Source: Mesostigma viride (lineage: Eukaryota; Streptophyta; Mesostigmatophyceae; Mesostigmatales; Mesostigmataceae). From it: a stretch of 64,000 bases of DNA. This document shows, piece by piece, positions 60,701 to 64,000 of the stretch (positions within the stretch are counted from its first letter, which is position 1; every line of letters begins with the position of its first letter). The stretch is from positions 2,103,279 to 2,167,278 of the forward strand of contig RPFO01000312.1 of the NCBI GenBank assembly GCA_009746045.1, read 5' to 3'. The notes beneath the pieces were generated by a model. That model was not told the origin of the DNA, made no database searches, and was given only the letters and a program-made list of their open reading frames with translations. Position numbers and translations under genes: made by a program.

Positions 60701-62058
60701 AGAGAAGATGTGCATGATAGAGCTTGGTTTCTGTGACCTTGTGTGATGATCAACGATACAAGAAACTATACAACCTGCGTCAAGCAACCACGGCATGGTA
60801 GCATATCTCATGATGAGCAGAACCCTACAATAGCGGGTAAATGAGTTCTGGTCAGTTAAGCTCATACATCATTATGAACTGAGACACTAGGCCTAGCTTA
60901 CCTCCGAGGTCGTGGAAGAAGTGTAAGCACCATCAACCGCTTCGAAGCTTGAGCTTTCTGCACGGGACATCCATACATTGTGCGCGATGTGTAATACAAA
61001 CGCTTCAGAAATCGTATCACTGTCCCCTTGCGGCCTGGTCAAAGAGAGAGAGTCATTCATAAGTTAGGTACACATCCACATGAAGTTCTACTTAGATTTA
61101 TTGAGAACACAGTCGCGGACCAGCATGGCATGGTGCCACAGAACAACGGATCCTGCTTCATTATAAAGAAGCTAGGCAACATGCATTTAATGACCGTCTT
61201 CTAGCTTCCATGCCAGTTTACAAACTTGTATAACATGTGACCATTTTTTCTAATGATTGGCACACTGCATTTTTACAGTAGAAAGTTGCTTAGAGTAAGA
61301 TTTAGAGACCCTTTTTTGGGCCCATTACGCGGGGTGGGTGAATTGAGAATTTGGTTGCAACAACTACAGGTAACAAGCACTATGGTTCGGCATGAGATGA
61401 CTGTATTTCTAGGCTGTGAAATTACAAAAGAATAGGGTTAACATCGGCTTGATTGAATGTGACGTGACGAAAGCCGCTGGCTACAACAAGACTTGCGAAC
61501 AATCACCATGCTAGATTATGATAGACCACGCGAGAAGGCGGGTCCAGATACCCCCCCCCCCTATACCCCGTAGACCCCCCCTGGATTTTTTTCCAACCGA
61601 TTGCCCTATATTCTACGTTTTCGCTCCGCGAAAAGTTTGCGCGAAATGGTGCCGCAAACTGTTGCCGCGTGCGAGTAGCGTGCCGCGGTGACCGCGATTG
61701 TAAAAACAATTACTATTTATTTCCGAAGGTTCTTTGTACTAGGCACTTCGAATTACCCATGCGGGCGGTGTATCAATATTGGGGGGAAAAGGTTACCTGT
61801 ACTGCCAGTCAGCCCGCGAATTCCTTCATTTGAGGTGCTGGCGCCAATGGAGCTTGCATACTGAAGGTTGCTGCAGAGCGATATCGGGATGAAGCTGGCC
61901 ATCAGTACAGTTGCAATAGCCAGCTGCAGCTGCAGTAGCGCGAGCTTCAGTGTCGGACGTGATCCGCGACCGCCGGGAGACAACATTGGTCGTCGGGCGG
62001 CCATGAGCTGTTGGCTGAAATTAGCCGGAATGGTGCGACGGCGACGATGCGCCATCAA
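5511..62058 (-). CDS. LRR / Cys-rich repeat secreted or cell-surface protein (whole gene, 23 exons)
   Basis: Joining the 23 exons listed below gives one continuous frame of 4,581 nt (1,526 residues plus stop) with GT-AG borders throughout. Approximate layout: hydrophobic leader 38-62; LRR N-cap 88-135; 16 LRRs 136-518; C-cap with NPLICGPDPP 519-548; two short Cys segments 549-599; fifteen 53-residue eight-Cys repeats 600-1403; Cys-rich end 1404-1526. The caps resemble plant SERK/LRR-II receptors, but no kinase and no membrane anchor follow, so a secreted or wall-bound recognition or matrix protein is the likely role (inference). Intron phases are 1 after exon 1, 2 after exons 2-18 and 1 after exons 19-22. 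Weak points: exon 1 is assigned by phase and leader only, additional LRR exons could be missed in long introns, and no transcript is available. The partner or ligand is unknown. Confidence 0.75.
6494..8905 (-). CDS. exon 22: fifteen tandem 53-residue Cys-rich repeats
   Basis: One 2,412-nt exon, phase 1 in and out (acceptor tcgtag, donor TG|GTAAGC). The 159-bp unit carries eight cysteines: CSDGLFCNGEETCDAAKGC, then VAGTPPDCGDGVACTTDSC, then DEDQNTCVHVAEDAP. The first copy (CSDRLFCNGEEKC) and the last (GISVTCDDGIPCTLDLC) have diverged, while the 13 between are nearly identical in DNA, differing at a few recurring positions (P/V before DC; QN/HD; KD/ED/ND). This points to recent unit turnover. 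Repeats of the form 'C.DG.FCNG.E.C' are common in large secreted proteins of myxobacteria and related bacteria, and also occur in some protists (general knowledge). They are presumably rigid disulfide modules outside the cell. Confidence 0.9.
10810..10899 (-). CDS. exon 21: short Cys-containing linker
   Basis: 90 nt, phase 1-1, acceptor ctgcag and donor GG|GTACGT. It encodes CFSGAVAPLTPNWNCDPST then PFCVGNVTCLG, with four cysteines. It joins exon 22 directly (GCC at the junction). The intron toward exon 22 (8906-10809) is about 1.9 kb with no repeat I could identify; a splice-bounded 43-nt stretch near 9379-9420 breaks phase and was not called. Confidence 0.7.
11095..11157 (-). CDS. exon 20: short linker after the LRR C-cap
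   Basis: 63 nt, phase 1-1, acceptor ctccag and donor AG|GTATGG. It encodes TRVDLWGADVAAPSGKLVPP. It contains no cysteine and is open only in the phase-1 frame, which is the one its neighbours require. The assignment rests on splice signals and phase. The intron toward exon 21 is only 195 bases. Confidence 0.65.
12904..12992 (-). CDS. exon 19: LRR C-terminal cap, phase converter
   Basis: 89 nt, acceptor ccttgcag, consensus donor TA|GTAAGT. Entry is phase 2 and exit phase 1. It encodes AVSGNPLICGPDPPGRTLG then RTGTYNNTCP. 'GNPLICGPDPP' directly after an 'IPSNGRF' LRR is the classic plant LRR C-cap (compare N-N-x-x-LCGP in SERK proteins, where the exon break falls at the same place). The exon changes the intron phase from the LRR class (2) to the Cys-module class (1). 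The intron toward exon 20 (11158-12903) has a short (GGAT)n run near 12215 and nothing else recognised. Confidence 0.85.
14379..14447 (-). CDS. exon 18: LRR 16 (last repeat)
   Basis: 69 nt, phase 2-2, acceptor ccacag, donor CT|GTACGA. It encodes LVQSNSLVGSIPSNGRFL followed by TMPTL. The 'SIPSNGRF' ending in place of the usual 'IPxELGxL' marks it as the terminal LRR, as in SERK-type receptors ('VPDNGSF'). The intron toward exon 19 (12993-14378) holds no recognised element. Confidence 0.8.
15523..15594 (-). CDS. exon 17: LRR 15 (class B)
   Basis: 72 nt, phase 2-2, acceptor acacag, donor CT|GTAAGA. Core MKLSGTIPDTLGNLPSL. Flanking intron sequence (ATATGGAGCTCAACAGG on one side, GAAGCATTCCAGGGC on the other) is shared with exons 7, 11, 13 and 15. 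About 600 bases of the following intron (14920-15520) are also paralogous to 18430-20170. Confidence 0.9.
17543..17614 (-). CDS. exon 16: LRR 14 (class A)
   Basis: 72 nt, phase 2-2, acceptor ttgcag, donor AT|GTGAGC. Core TKVSGFIPPELATLTSL. Intron sequence at 17615-17800 (GAGAAGAAATCAGCAGCCCC, then CCAACTCATGTGGAGGGCC) is shared with exons 4, 5, 6, 10 and 12. The intron at 15595-17542 contains no recognised element; 17110-17340 is distantly alike to 29280-29470. Confidence 0.9.
18526..19601. mobile_element. insertion of about 1.1 kb within a duplicated intron segment
   Basis: Sequence on both sides matches the paralogous segment at 14920-15300 without a gap, whereas 18526-19601 is absent there. 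The ends carry GTCAAATTGTTGAC and GTCAATTGTTGAC, and GTTGAC/GTCAA motifs cluster in both terminal 100 bases. A transposon is likely. I see no clear transposase, and exact ends and target duplication are uncertain by a few bases. Confidence 0.55.
20174..20242 (-). CDS. exon 15: LRR 13 (class B, one residue short)
   Basis: 69 nt, phase 2-2, acceptor ccacag, donor CT|GTAAGT. Core TKLSGTMPPLGSLKSL; compared with its siblings it lacks one residue between 'P' and 'LG'. Flanks are class B. The intron at 17615-20173 contains the inserted block at 18526-19601. Confidence 0.9.
20412..20868. repeat. 114-bp minisatellite, four copies
   Basis: Landmark GATTAAGGTAAACTAGTGGG recurs at 20414 (one base deleted), 20527, 20641 and 20755, an exact 114-bp period with very few differences. 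The unit length is a multiple of three, which is why a 140-codon minus-strand frame spans it; no splice or start context supports coding. It lies in the intron between exons 14 and 15. Confidence 0.92.
21632..21703 (-). CDS. exon 14: LRR 12 (class C)
   Basis: 72 nt, phase 2-2, acceptor gcgcag, donor TT|GTAAGC. Core TSLSGSIPVELGLLPSL. Following intron sequence AGTAGGAAGCCAGCA-like at 21720-21760 is shared with exons 8 and 9. Confidence 0.9.
23189..23260 (-). CDS. exon 13: LRR 11 (class B)
   Basis: 72 nt, phase 2-2, acceptor ccacag, donor CT|GTAAGA. Core SMKLSGTIPTALGSLTSM. Class B flanks. The intron toward exon 14 (21704-23188) includes a block at 21780-22700 that is paralogous to 32830-33390. 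Confidence 0.92.
24440..25580. other. GC-rich block in intron between exons 12 and 13
   Basis: Composition differs from the AT-richer intron around it. It holds internal direct repeats: CGGCTGCTCCGCTGCCTGCT at about 24748 and 24948, and GGTGCGCAGCCGG at about 24781 and 24820. Several overlapping open frames occur on both strands without recognisable motifs. Probably an inserted element of unknown class. Confidence 0.4.
25676..26500 (+). repeat. SINE-like dispersed repeat, copy 1
   Basis: It carries GGTATAGTGGG (resembling a tRNA A box) and TAGTTCGAGGCCCC (resembling a B box) at 25796-25828, then TGTGGCACACTTATAATGG and AGGATGGCATCCCAGCACTA farther on. The same ordered blocks occur at 39180-41155 (interrupted), 56806-57290 and 59515-59745. 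The A/B-box pair at short spacing suggests a tRNA-derived SINE. This copy seems to contain a second, more diverged head near 26143. Confidence 0.5.
26810..26881 (-). CDS. exon 12: LRR 10 (class A)
   Basis: 72 nt, phase 2-2, acceptor cctgcag, donor CT|GTGAGC. Core TDVSGFIPPELGSLSLL. It differs at only a handful of positions from exon 4 (46772), along with shared intron flanks on both sides, so these two copies separated recently. Confidence 0.92.
27710..27781 (-). CDS. exon 11: LRR 9 (class B)
   Basis: 72 nt, phase 2-2, acceptor ccacag, donor CT|GTAAGA. Core TKLAGTIPPALGSLRPL. Class B flanks. The upstream intron (27782-30707) also holds blocks paralogous to 21300-21480 (at 28550-28640) and cryptic simple repeats at 29030-29130 and 29540-29700 built on AAGTC/CATGCC-like words. 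Confidence 0.92.
30708..30779 (-). CDS. exon 10: LRR 8 (class A)
   Basis: 72 nt, phase 2-2, acceptor cctgcag, donor AT|GTGAGC. Core TNISGSIPSWMTVMPSL; the usual 'PELGSL' is replaced by 'SWMTVM', giving a more hydrophobic repeat. Class A flanks on both sides. Confidence 0.9.
31513..31564. repeat. two adjacent GC hairpins
   Basis: AGACCC-GCA-GGGTCT at 31513-31527 is followed by GGGGCCC-AAA-GGGCCCC at 31548-31564. Both are perfect. They lie in the intron between exons 9 and 10, in a locally GC-rich block. Confidence 0.8.
32677..32751 (-). CDS. exon 9: LRR 7 (class C)
   Basis: 75 nt, phase 2-2, acceptor gcgcag, donor CT|GTGAGT. Core RLSCTIPDEFSGLTKL. It has a cysteine where most repeats carry the G of 'SGTIP' and a second cysteine earlier (DGC). 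Exon 8 also has a core cysteine, so a disulfide between neighbouring repeats is possible. Confidence 0.85.
33846..33920 (-). CDS. exon 8: LRR 6 (class C)
   Basis: 75 nt, phase 2-2, acceptor gcgcag, donor TT|GTAAGT. Core NPLLSGCLPPQLGGLLSV. Flanks shared with exons 9 and 14. Confidence 0.88.
34003..34603. repeat. pair of perfect hairpins sharing AGTCCGTTCTAG
   Basis: Hairpin 1 has 17-bp arms at 34003-34019 and 34038-34054 (GTCCGTTCTAGTGGCTT and its reverse complement) with an 18-base loop. Hairpin 2 has 9-bp arms GCTCAGTCC/GGACTGAGC at 34579-34587 and 34595-34603. Both contain AGTCCGTTCTAG. They could be the two ends of an approximately 600-bp foldback or hairpin-ended element in the intron between exons 7 and 8. 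This intron also has GGGGGC-GAA-GCCCCC at 35251-35265. Confidence 0.6.
35891..35965 (-). CDS. exon 7: LRR 5 (class B)
   Basis: 75 nt, phase 2-2, acceptor ccacag, donor GT|GTAAGA. Core PKLSGTIPMELGGLTNCA. One codon longer than most class B exons. Class B flanks. Confidence 0.9.
36955..37029 (-). CDS. exon 6: LRR 4 (class A)
   Basis: 75 nt, phase 2-2, acceptor cctgcag, donor CT|GTGAGC. Core QQLSGVIPPELGSLSAL. One codon longer than the other class A exons. Confidence 0.92.
37922..37993 (-). CDS. exon 5: LRR 3 (class A)
   Basis: 72 nt, phase 2-2, acceptor cttgcag, donor CT|GTAAGC. Core SKVSGTIPFELGSMISM. Class A flanks, more diverged than in exons 4 and 12. The intron before it in transcript order (37994-46771) is the longest LRR intron, at 8.8 kb, expanded by transposon sequence. 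Confidence 0.9.
39180..41155 (+). repeat. SINE-like dispersed repeat, copy 2, split by a TTAA element
   Basis: The left part (39180-39362) has GTGGATCTTCCTG and AATGGTGGACCCC. The right part (41077-41155) has GGATGGCCTCCCAGCACTT and CTAGGGACCCACAAGA. The two halves are continuous in the copies at 25676 and 56806, so the element at 39363-41076 inserted here later. Confidence 0.6.
39363..41076 (+). mobile_element. piggyBac-like TTAA element, copy 2
   Basis: 1,714 bp bounded by TTAA on both sides with inverted termini beginning CCCCTAAATGG. It is nearly identical along its length to 54741-56451. TTAA target choice and CCC-starting termini are hallmarks of the piggyBac superfamily (established knowledge). 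No transposase-length frame is present, so it is non-autonomous. Its clean interruption of the SINE-like repeat fixes its borders. Confidence 0.82.
41156..44178. other. intron sequence, unassigned
   Basis: Part of the intron between exons 4 and 5. It contains a GC-richer section (41330-42200) and several open frames of 70-150 codons on both strands with no motif I recognise and no repeats shared with the rest of the window. It could be a remnant of an unknown element. Confidence 0.4.
44180..44432. repeat. (CCCA)n microsatellite, about 63 units
   Basis: An almost pure tetranucleotide tract with two CCTCCCAC-type interruptions near 44294, ending in CGCACGCACGCACG. The minus strand is (TGGG)n and can form G-quadruplexes. 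Long Gly-Trp-Val-Gly frames across it are repeat artefacts. Confidence 0.97.
44850..45243 (+). pseudogene. decayed retrotransposon gag with CCHC zinc knuckle
   Basis: A Gly/Gln/Arg-rich basic stretch (GGYQGRQQGDSDSGGRAK) leads to KCLNCGK in one frame and GHWKQECPDR in the adjacent frame. Together these make a CX2CX4HX4C knuckle, the nucleic-acid-binding motif of Gag, broken by a one-base shift near 45160. Open frames continue to about 46600 without reverse-transcriptase motifs. It is an LTR-element relic in the intron between exons 4 and 5. Confidence 0.5.
46772..46843 (-). CDS. exon 4: LRR 2 (class A)
   Basis: 72 nt, phase 2-2, acceptor cctgcag, donor CT|GTGAGC. Core TQVSGFIPPELGSLRLL. Class A flanks, closest to exon 12. 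Confidence 0.92.
46950..47999. other. intron sequence, unassigned
   Basis: Between exon 4 and the 5.2-kb TTAA element. I see no exon signals or repeats here. Confidence 0.5.
48365..48575. repeat. left subterminal repeat array
   Basis: Several degenerate units built from ACCGTATAC, ACACAAAGTATACGGGCCGT and AAATTTAC. They are the counterpart of the array at the right end and probably transposase-binding sites. Confidence 0.7.
48690..48960. repeat. (GTT)n / (GTTCTT)n runs with CCCACGCCGC spacers
   Basis: GTT runs at about 48696 and 48903 and a GTTCTT run near 48817 are each followed closely by CCCACGCCGC; a further CCCACGCCGC lies at 48882. The same pairing, (GTT)n then CCCACGCCGC then GCCGAGGGCCGG, recurs at 62290-62360 near the gene's 5' end, so the unit is dispersed. 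Confidence 0.75.
49930..50870. repeat. about 50-bp G-rich minisatellite, about 18 copies
   Basis: The unit contains TTGTTCCTTGTCAAGGGAGG followed by GATGCATGTGGGGTGGGTGG and GTGCACGTGC. Landmark GGGATGCAT recurs at about 50007, 50057 and 50157, with further copies at similar spacing to 50850; the unit at 50107 reads GGGATGCAC. Frames across it (Cys/Gly/Trp-rich) are by-products. Confidence 0.9.
50871..52000. repeat. about 126-bp homopyrimidine minisatellite, about 9 copies
   Basis: The plus strand is almost entirely C and T. Landmark TTGCATTACC (and variants) recurs near 50916, 51042, 51171, 51298, 51425, 51550, 51673, 51795 and 51922. Such strand asymmetry favours triplex (H-DNA) structure. 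Confidence 0.88.
52645..53085. repeat. right subterminal array, 40-bp unit
   Basis: About six tandem units with ACTACCGTATACTTTTTCT and TATACTGGCCGTAAAATTT (starts near 52691, 52732, 52772, 52812, 52852, 52891), then a segment in inverted orientation around 52930-53060. Confidence 0.85.
53283..53345 (-). CDS. exon 3: LRR 1
   Basis: 63 nt, phase 2-2, acceptor catgcag, donor TT|GTAAGT. It encodes APTLSGTLAPEVGNLTALTI. It completes the first repeat together with the end of exon 2 (RVTSVLLNK). Three codons shorter than the standard repeat exon, as expected because exon 2 already supplies the first strand. Confidence 0.9.
53346..54458. other. intron between exons 2 and 3
   Basis: No repeat or element recognised. 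A 105-codon minus-strand frame at 53647-53964 shows no known motif and is not needed by the exon chain. Confidence 0.5.
54459..54603 (-). CDS. exon 2: LRR N-terminal cap (LRRNT), phase converter
   Basis: 145 nt, entry phase 1 (acceptor tccag), exit phase 2 (donor AA|GTAAGC). It encodes DDRAALLAMKSGFLDHAAIA, NWTSGGDPCTFAYVTCSASR, VTSVLLN. The pattern 'D..ALLA.K......W....DPC....VTC....RV' is the plant-type LRRNT_2 cap with its two disulfide cysteines. A pyrimidine-rich (T)n(TG)n tract precedes the acceptor. This exon is the strongest evidence that the LRR chain starts here. Confidence 0.9.
54741..56451 (+). mobile_element. piggyBac-like TTAA element, copy 3
   Basis: 1,711 bp, TTAA at both borders, left terminus CCCCTAAATGG, right terminus with one mismatch (ACGGG for AGGGG). 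It is in the same orientation as, and nearly identical to, 39363-41076, and lies in the first intron of the LRR gene. Confidence 0.82.
56806..57290 (+). repeat. SINE-like dispersed repeat, copy 3
   Basis: It begins CTAAGGTGAGACACCAGTTT, carries GGTATAGTGGG and a B-box-like CCAGTTAAAGGTC near 56920-56945, CATTATGCATGGTGG and AGGATGGCGTCCCAGCACTA. This is the uninterrupted comparison that shows the split in copy 2. Confidence 0.6.
57291..59514. other. first-intron sequence, unassigned
   Basis: It holds a short (GGTG)n run at about 57764-57795 and plus-strand open frames at 57991-58224 and 58796-59188 with a basic composition reminiscent of transposon remnants, but no motif I can name. Confidence 0.45.
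59515..59745 (+). repeat. SINE-like dispersed repeat, copy 4
   Basis: CCAAGGTGAGACACAAGACT, GGGGGTATAGTGGG and AGTTCAAGACCACTTGGG, then CACACTCATAATGCATGGTG. Same block order as the other copies, shorter at the right side. Confidence 0.6.
60187..60404 (-). CDS. candidate extra exon Z (alternative N-terminal region)
   Basis: Acceptor gcgcag, possible donor A|GTACAA; entry phase 2 and exit phase 1, compatible with exon 2. It encodes WKNMNREANLIGGLIMELAV, AFSDGQDVFGSFEGVVYQTS, HNNYVLDLNSAVLIETFAVS and a short end. Alternatively the frame runs on to a stop at 60113 and ends a separate gene. The residue mix looks protein-like, but I recognise no family. Splice sites were chosen to fit the phases, which weakens the support. 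Confidence 0.35.
60738..60824 (-). CDS. candidate extra exon Y
   Basis: Acceptor attgtag, donor AG|GTCACA (weak), phase 2-2. It encodes VLLIMRYATMPWLLDAGC then IVSCIVDHHT, a hydrophobic segment. It fits between candidate exons X and Z by phase only. Confidence 0.28.
60902..61034 (-). CDS. candidate extra exon X
   Basis: A strong pyrimidine tract and acceptor (ctctctctttgaccag) and a donor AG|GTAAGC frame a 133-nt stretch. In the phase required by exon 1 it reads RKGTVIRFLKRLYYTSRTMY, basic and without a known motif. The other fully open frame reads a Ser-rich segment ending AVDGAYTSSTTSE. The splice signals are good; the reading frame is undecided. Confidence 0.35.
61797..62058 (-). CDS. exon 1: start and signal-peptide exon
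   Basis: ATG at 62056-62058, donor AG|GTAACC, exit phase 1, exactly what exon 2 needs. A basic N-terminus (MMAHRRRRTIPANFSQ) is followed by a hydrophobic core LALLQLQLAIATVLMASFIP and a plausible cleavage region ISLCSN, then a Ser/Gly-rich stretch (GASTSNEGIRGLTGST). Met19 or Met25 are alternative starts that would give a more typical signal peptide. The link to exon 2 across a 7.2-kb intron is an inference; transcripts would decide it. Confidence 0.55.
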
Positions 62059-62113
62059 ATCGGGCGGGGATTTGAAGCCCGCCTAGCGTGCAGCCAGCTG
62101 TGAACAACAAATG

Positions 62114-62173
62114 ATCAGTTATGATTATATGACTAATCAGTTTATGATCAGTTTTTTATCAGTAAATTATCAG
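62114..62173. promoter_or_regulatory. phased ATCAG motifs upstream of the start codon
   Basis: ATCAG occurs at 62114, 62136, 62147, 62158 and 62169, spacings 22, 11, 11 and 11 bp, with a further copy at 62210 and a CCAAT word at 62193. The array lies 56-115 bp before the ATG of exon 1. One-turn spacing places all sites on the same DNA face, as expected for cooperative binding; which factor, if any, is unknown. Confidence 0.5.
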
Positions 62174-62289
62174 TTATGATGTAAGACGGACGGCCAATTC
62201 AAAAGACTAATCAGAACTATTCGGCAATGGCGGTACTTACATGAGTTTATTCCCGCGCCGGGCGTTGGCGAAGGTGAAGGTCACGTGCC

Positions 62290-62360
62290 GGCTGTTGTTG
62301 TTGGTGTTGTTGATGTTGTTGTTGCCCACGCCGCACATGGATTGGAAATGGCCGAGGGCC
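62290..62360. repeat. (GTT)n-CCCACGCCGC unit
   Basis: GTTGTTGTTGGTGTTGTTGA, then GTTGTTG, CCCACGCCGCACATGG and GCCGAGGGCCGG: the same composite as at 48690-48960 inside the 5.2-kb element. It suggests a dispersed promoter-like or element-derived fragment. Confidence 0.65.
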
Positions 62361-62393
62361 GGAGCAGCATGACGTCACAAACAAAACATAACT

Positions 62394-62729
62394 ATGCCGG
62401 TCGTTGGATATTTTCGGGGAAATGGGTATATTTTATTAGCGGTCGTTGGATATTTTGCTGTGCTCGTGGACTTGGAACCCGTTACTAAATCTCTGTCGGC
62501 TCGAACGGCGTGGGATACAGGCTGGCTAGGCTATAGTGACCCTTATAGTGTCAGCAAGCGCTTCCGGAAACTTGAGAGCGAATCTGGAGAAGCTGAAAGT
62601 ACATTTGCCTGGCAGTTTTTCATGACGGATGCGACTGCGAGTCGAGCGGTCGAAAATTATTTGATCTACTGTCGGTTACAGAAGTACTTTCTGAACCAGA
62701 CAGATATCTCCCAGTCTGTACTACGATAA
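62394..62729 (+). CDS. possible coding exon, divergent from the LRR gene
   Basis: A 111-codon plus-strand frame whose second half has balanced composition (TAWDTGWLGYSDPYSVSKRF, then ENYLIYCRLQKYFLNQTDIS) and ends at a stop. I do not recognise it. Its start lies within the (GTT)n-associated fragment, so it may belong to a transposon instead of a divergent host gene. Confidence 0.25.
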   Translation: MPVVGYFRGNGYILLAVVGYFAVLVDLEPVTKSLSARTAWDTGWLGYSDPYSVSKRFRKLESESGEAESTFAWQFFMTDATASRAVENYLIYCRLQKYFLNQTDISQSVLR

Positions 62730-63717
62730 GACCAATGGAAACGCCTAACGGGATGAACCTAATAGCCCTGCTGCATTGCAAAATCAGCCCGCGTACGGCG
62801 GAGCATGATGTCAGCCATGGCCCGAGTCAGCGCCACCGACAAGCGCTGACGCCAATATGACGTCCAGGTCAACGCCGATATATATTATGATTTTTTTCAT
62901 GTAGGGATATTAACGGTTATGAACGGTTATCATAGAGAGAGAGAGCTTTTGACAGATCTGTAAAGTTAGGGCCCGAAAAATACAGATGGCTAGGCGTATA
63001 TACAGATCCGTTATTTAATTACAGATCTGTACGTAAACTCCGACGTAATGCCCTTACGTCTTCGGGGGTCGAGGTGGGCCATGCATGCGGGCGGTGCGGC
63101 TAGTGGTCCAAATACCTGTAAATTCAAGGTAAATTAGCTAAAATTTAGTCAGCCATGGTTAAGTAAGCTAATGGAATTTGAAGGCACGGTAAAACCAGTC
63201 CTGAAAAGCTATCAGCCCAGTTCTCTCGCGTGTAGATTGTTTGCTTTCTCTACATTTTGTTCGGACGCGTAGTGCATTATCACGGGAAGCATAACGATTG
63301 GTAGCCAACGATGTCGACGTACGCGAAGCCTCTGCTCTATGACGGGAAGGCATCTGGCGTTGCTGCAACTGGAATCAGGCCAGTGCCATGTTAGGCACCG
63401 TGCACGCGGAAATAAGTCACGTTAGATAGCACTGCTGAGGACGAGCTGCGCCTGCCTGCCCATAGTTACCGAGTTTTTCTCGCATCGCACTGCATTATTG
63501 CTGGCCAGACTTTGCTGCCTTTATGCCCGACAGATTGGTTCACGAACCGTTTTAATTTGCTGCGTGCGTGGCTCCTGCCCTTCCATGGCAATGTTTGCAA
63601 TTTCGCACTTTTTCGTTGTGATTGTTGGCACATACTACATAGCCATGCACATGACATACTGCATGAAGGTCGCAAAGTTAGGTATAGTTTCTGCTTGTAA
63701 ATCCTGACGTTATTGCT
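62730..63717. other. intergenic, no recognised feature
   Basis: A mixture of AT-rich and CpG-containing sequence with a short GA run near 62935. Short frames on both strands have no supporting signals. Confidence 0.45.
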
Positions 63718-63939
63718 TCACACACGCTTCCTTGCAATGAAGGCCCTGGCCAAAGCTCGTTGCTTGCCAAAGCCTTCCTGTGTTGAACAGCGGTTCTCAG
63801 TGGGCACATGAAAGAGACGTTGCCAGGCATTGTAAGATTTCCAACCACACGCTTGTCCTGTAACCATGCAATTCATTCCATTTGCGTTATGAAGCTGGCA
63901 GCTTGTGAGCCTGCAACCATTAATTGCAGTTTGGCACAT
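63718..63939 (-). CDS. possible 3'-terminal exon of an unknown gene
   Basis: The open frame ends in a stop at 63718-63720. Its C-terminal half (GWKSYNAWQRLFHVPTENRC, then STQEGFGKQRALARAFIARK) looks like a compact basic domain end. No family is recognised and the upstream part would lie beyond the window. Confidence 0.25.
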   Translation of the reverse strand: MCQTAINGCRLTSCQLHNANGMNCMVTGQACGWKSYNAWQRLFHVPTENRCSTQEGFGKQRALARAFIARKRV

Positions 63940-64000
63940 GTTACAACAAGTAGGCTCCTTGAATTTAGGCTGCTTTCTCGCTTATTTTTGCTGATGCTAC

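Noticed and set aside
60902-61034. Alternative frame of candidate exon X ending AVDGAYTSSTTSE, reminiscent of F5/8-type or fucolectin domains
   Set aside because: It needs phase-2 entry from exon 1, which exits in phase 1, or a weaker internal acceptor. The similarity is only a few residues.
5511-62058. Receptor kinase interpretation
   Set aside because: No kinase motifs (glycine loop, HRD, DFG) were found in any open frame after the LRR cap, and the exon chain leads to Cys-rich exons and a stop instead.
1-64000. CRISPR arrays, prokaryotic operons, rRNA genes
   Set aside because: The tandem arrays lack the short repeat/unique spacer pattern and no rRNA-like sequence is present. Intron-split genes show that the window is eukaryotic.

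Overview
This is a eukaryotic nuclear window. Its coding content is short exons with GT-AG borders separated by kilobase-scale introns full of transposons and satellites. The best-supported gene is a leucine-rich-repeat (LRR) protein whose caps resemble those of plant SERK-type receptors, which suggests a photosynthetic eukaryote such as a streptophyte alga or, alternatively, a brown alga. The sequence alone does not settle the lineage.

One minus-strand gene appears to occupy about 56 kb (62058 down to 5511). I read 23 exons that join in frame into a protein of about 1,526 residues. Its parts in order are: a signal-peptide exon with phase-1 exit; an LRR N-terminal cap exon; 16 exons that each encode exactly one LRR (63-75 nt, all phase 2); a C-terminal cap exon that converts phase 2 to phase 1; two small Cys-containing exons; one 2.4-kb exon with 15 copies of a 53-residue, eight-cysteine repeat; and a Cys-rich last exon with the stop. 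No kinase, and no transmembrane segment after the LRRs, is visible. Three alternative exons at 60.1-61.0 kb also fit the phases and remain open. LRR exons and their flanking introns fall into three homology classes arranged as a mosaic, so the array grew by segmental duplication.

The left end (0-5.5 kb) holds a truncated piggyBac-like element, a palindrome, and a nest of LINE insertions with target-site duplications. These include a complete 2.1-kb element that carries only an ORF1 (a HAL1-like non-autonomous LINE, now frameshifted). A 177-195-bp satellite lies just past the gene's stop.

The introns hold two further 1.7-kb TTAA elements (39.4-41.1 and 54.7-56.5 kb), a related 5.2-kb TTAA element (48.0-53.2 kb) with subterminal repeats and internal minisatellites, a decayed gag fragment near 45 kb, a SINE-like family with tRNA-like boxes, a 250-bp (CCCA)n tract, a 114-bp minisatellite, and an approximately 1.1-kb insertion that shows up on comparing paralogous introns. 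The right end (62.1-64 kb) is the presumed promoter side, with five ATCAG motifs spaced in multiples of 11 bp just upstream of the start codon.
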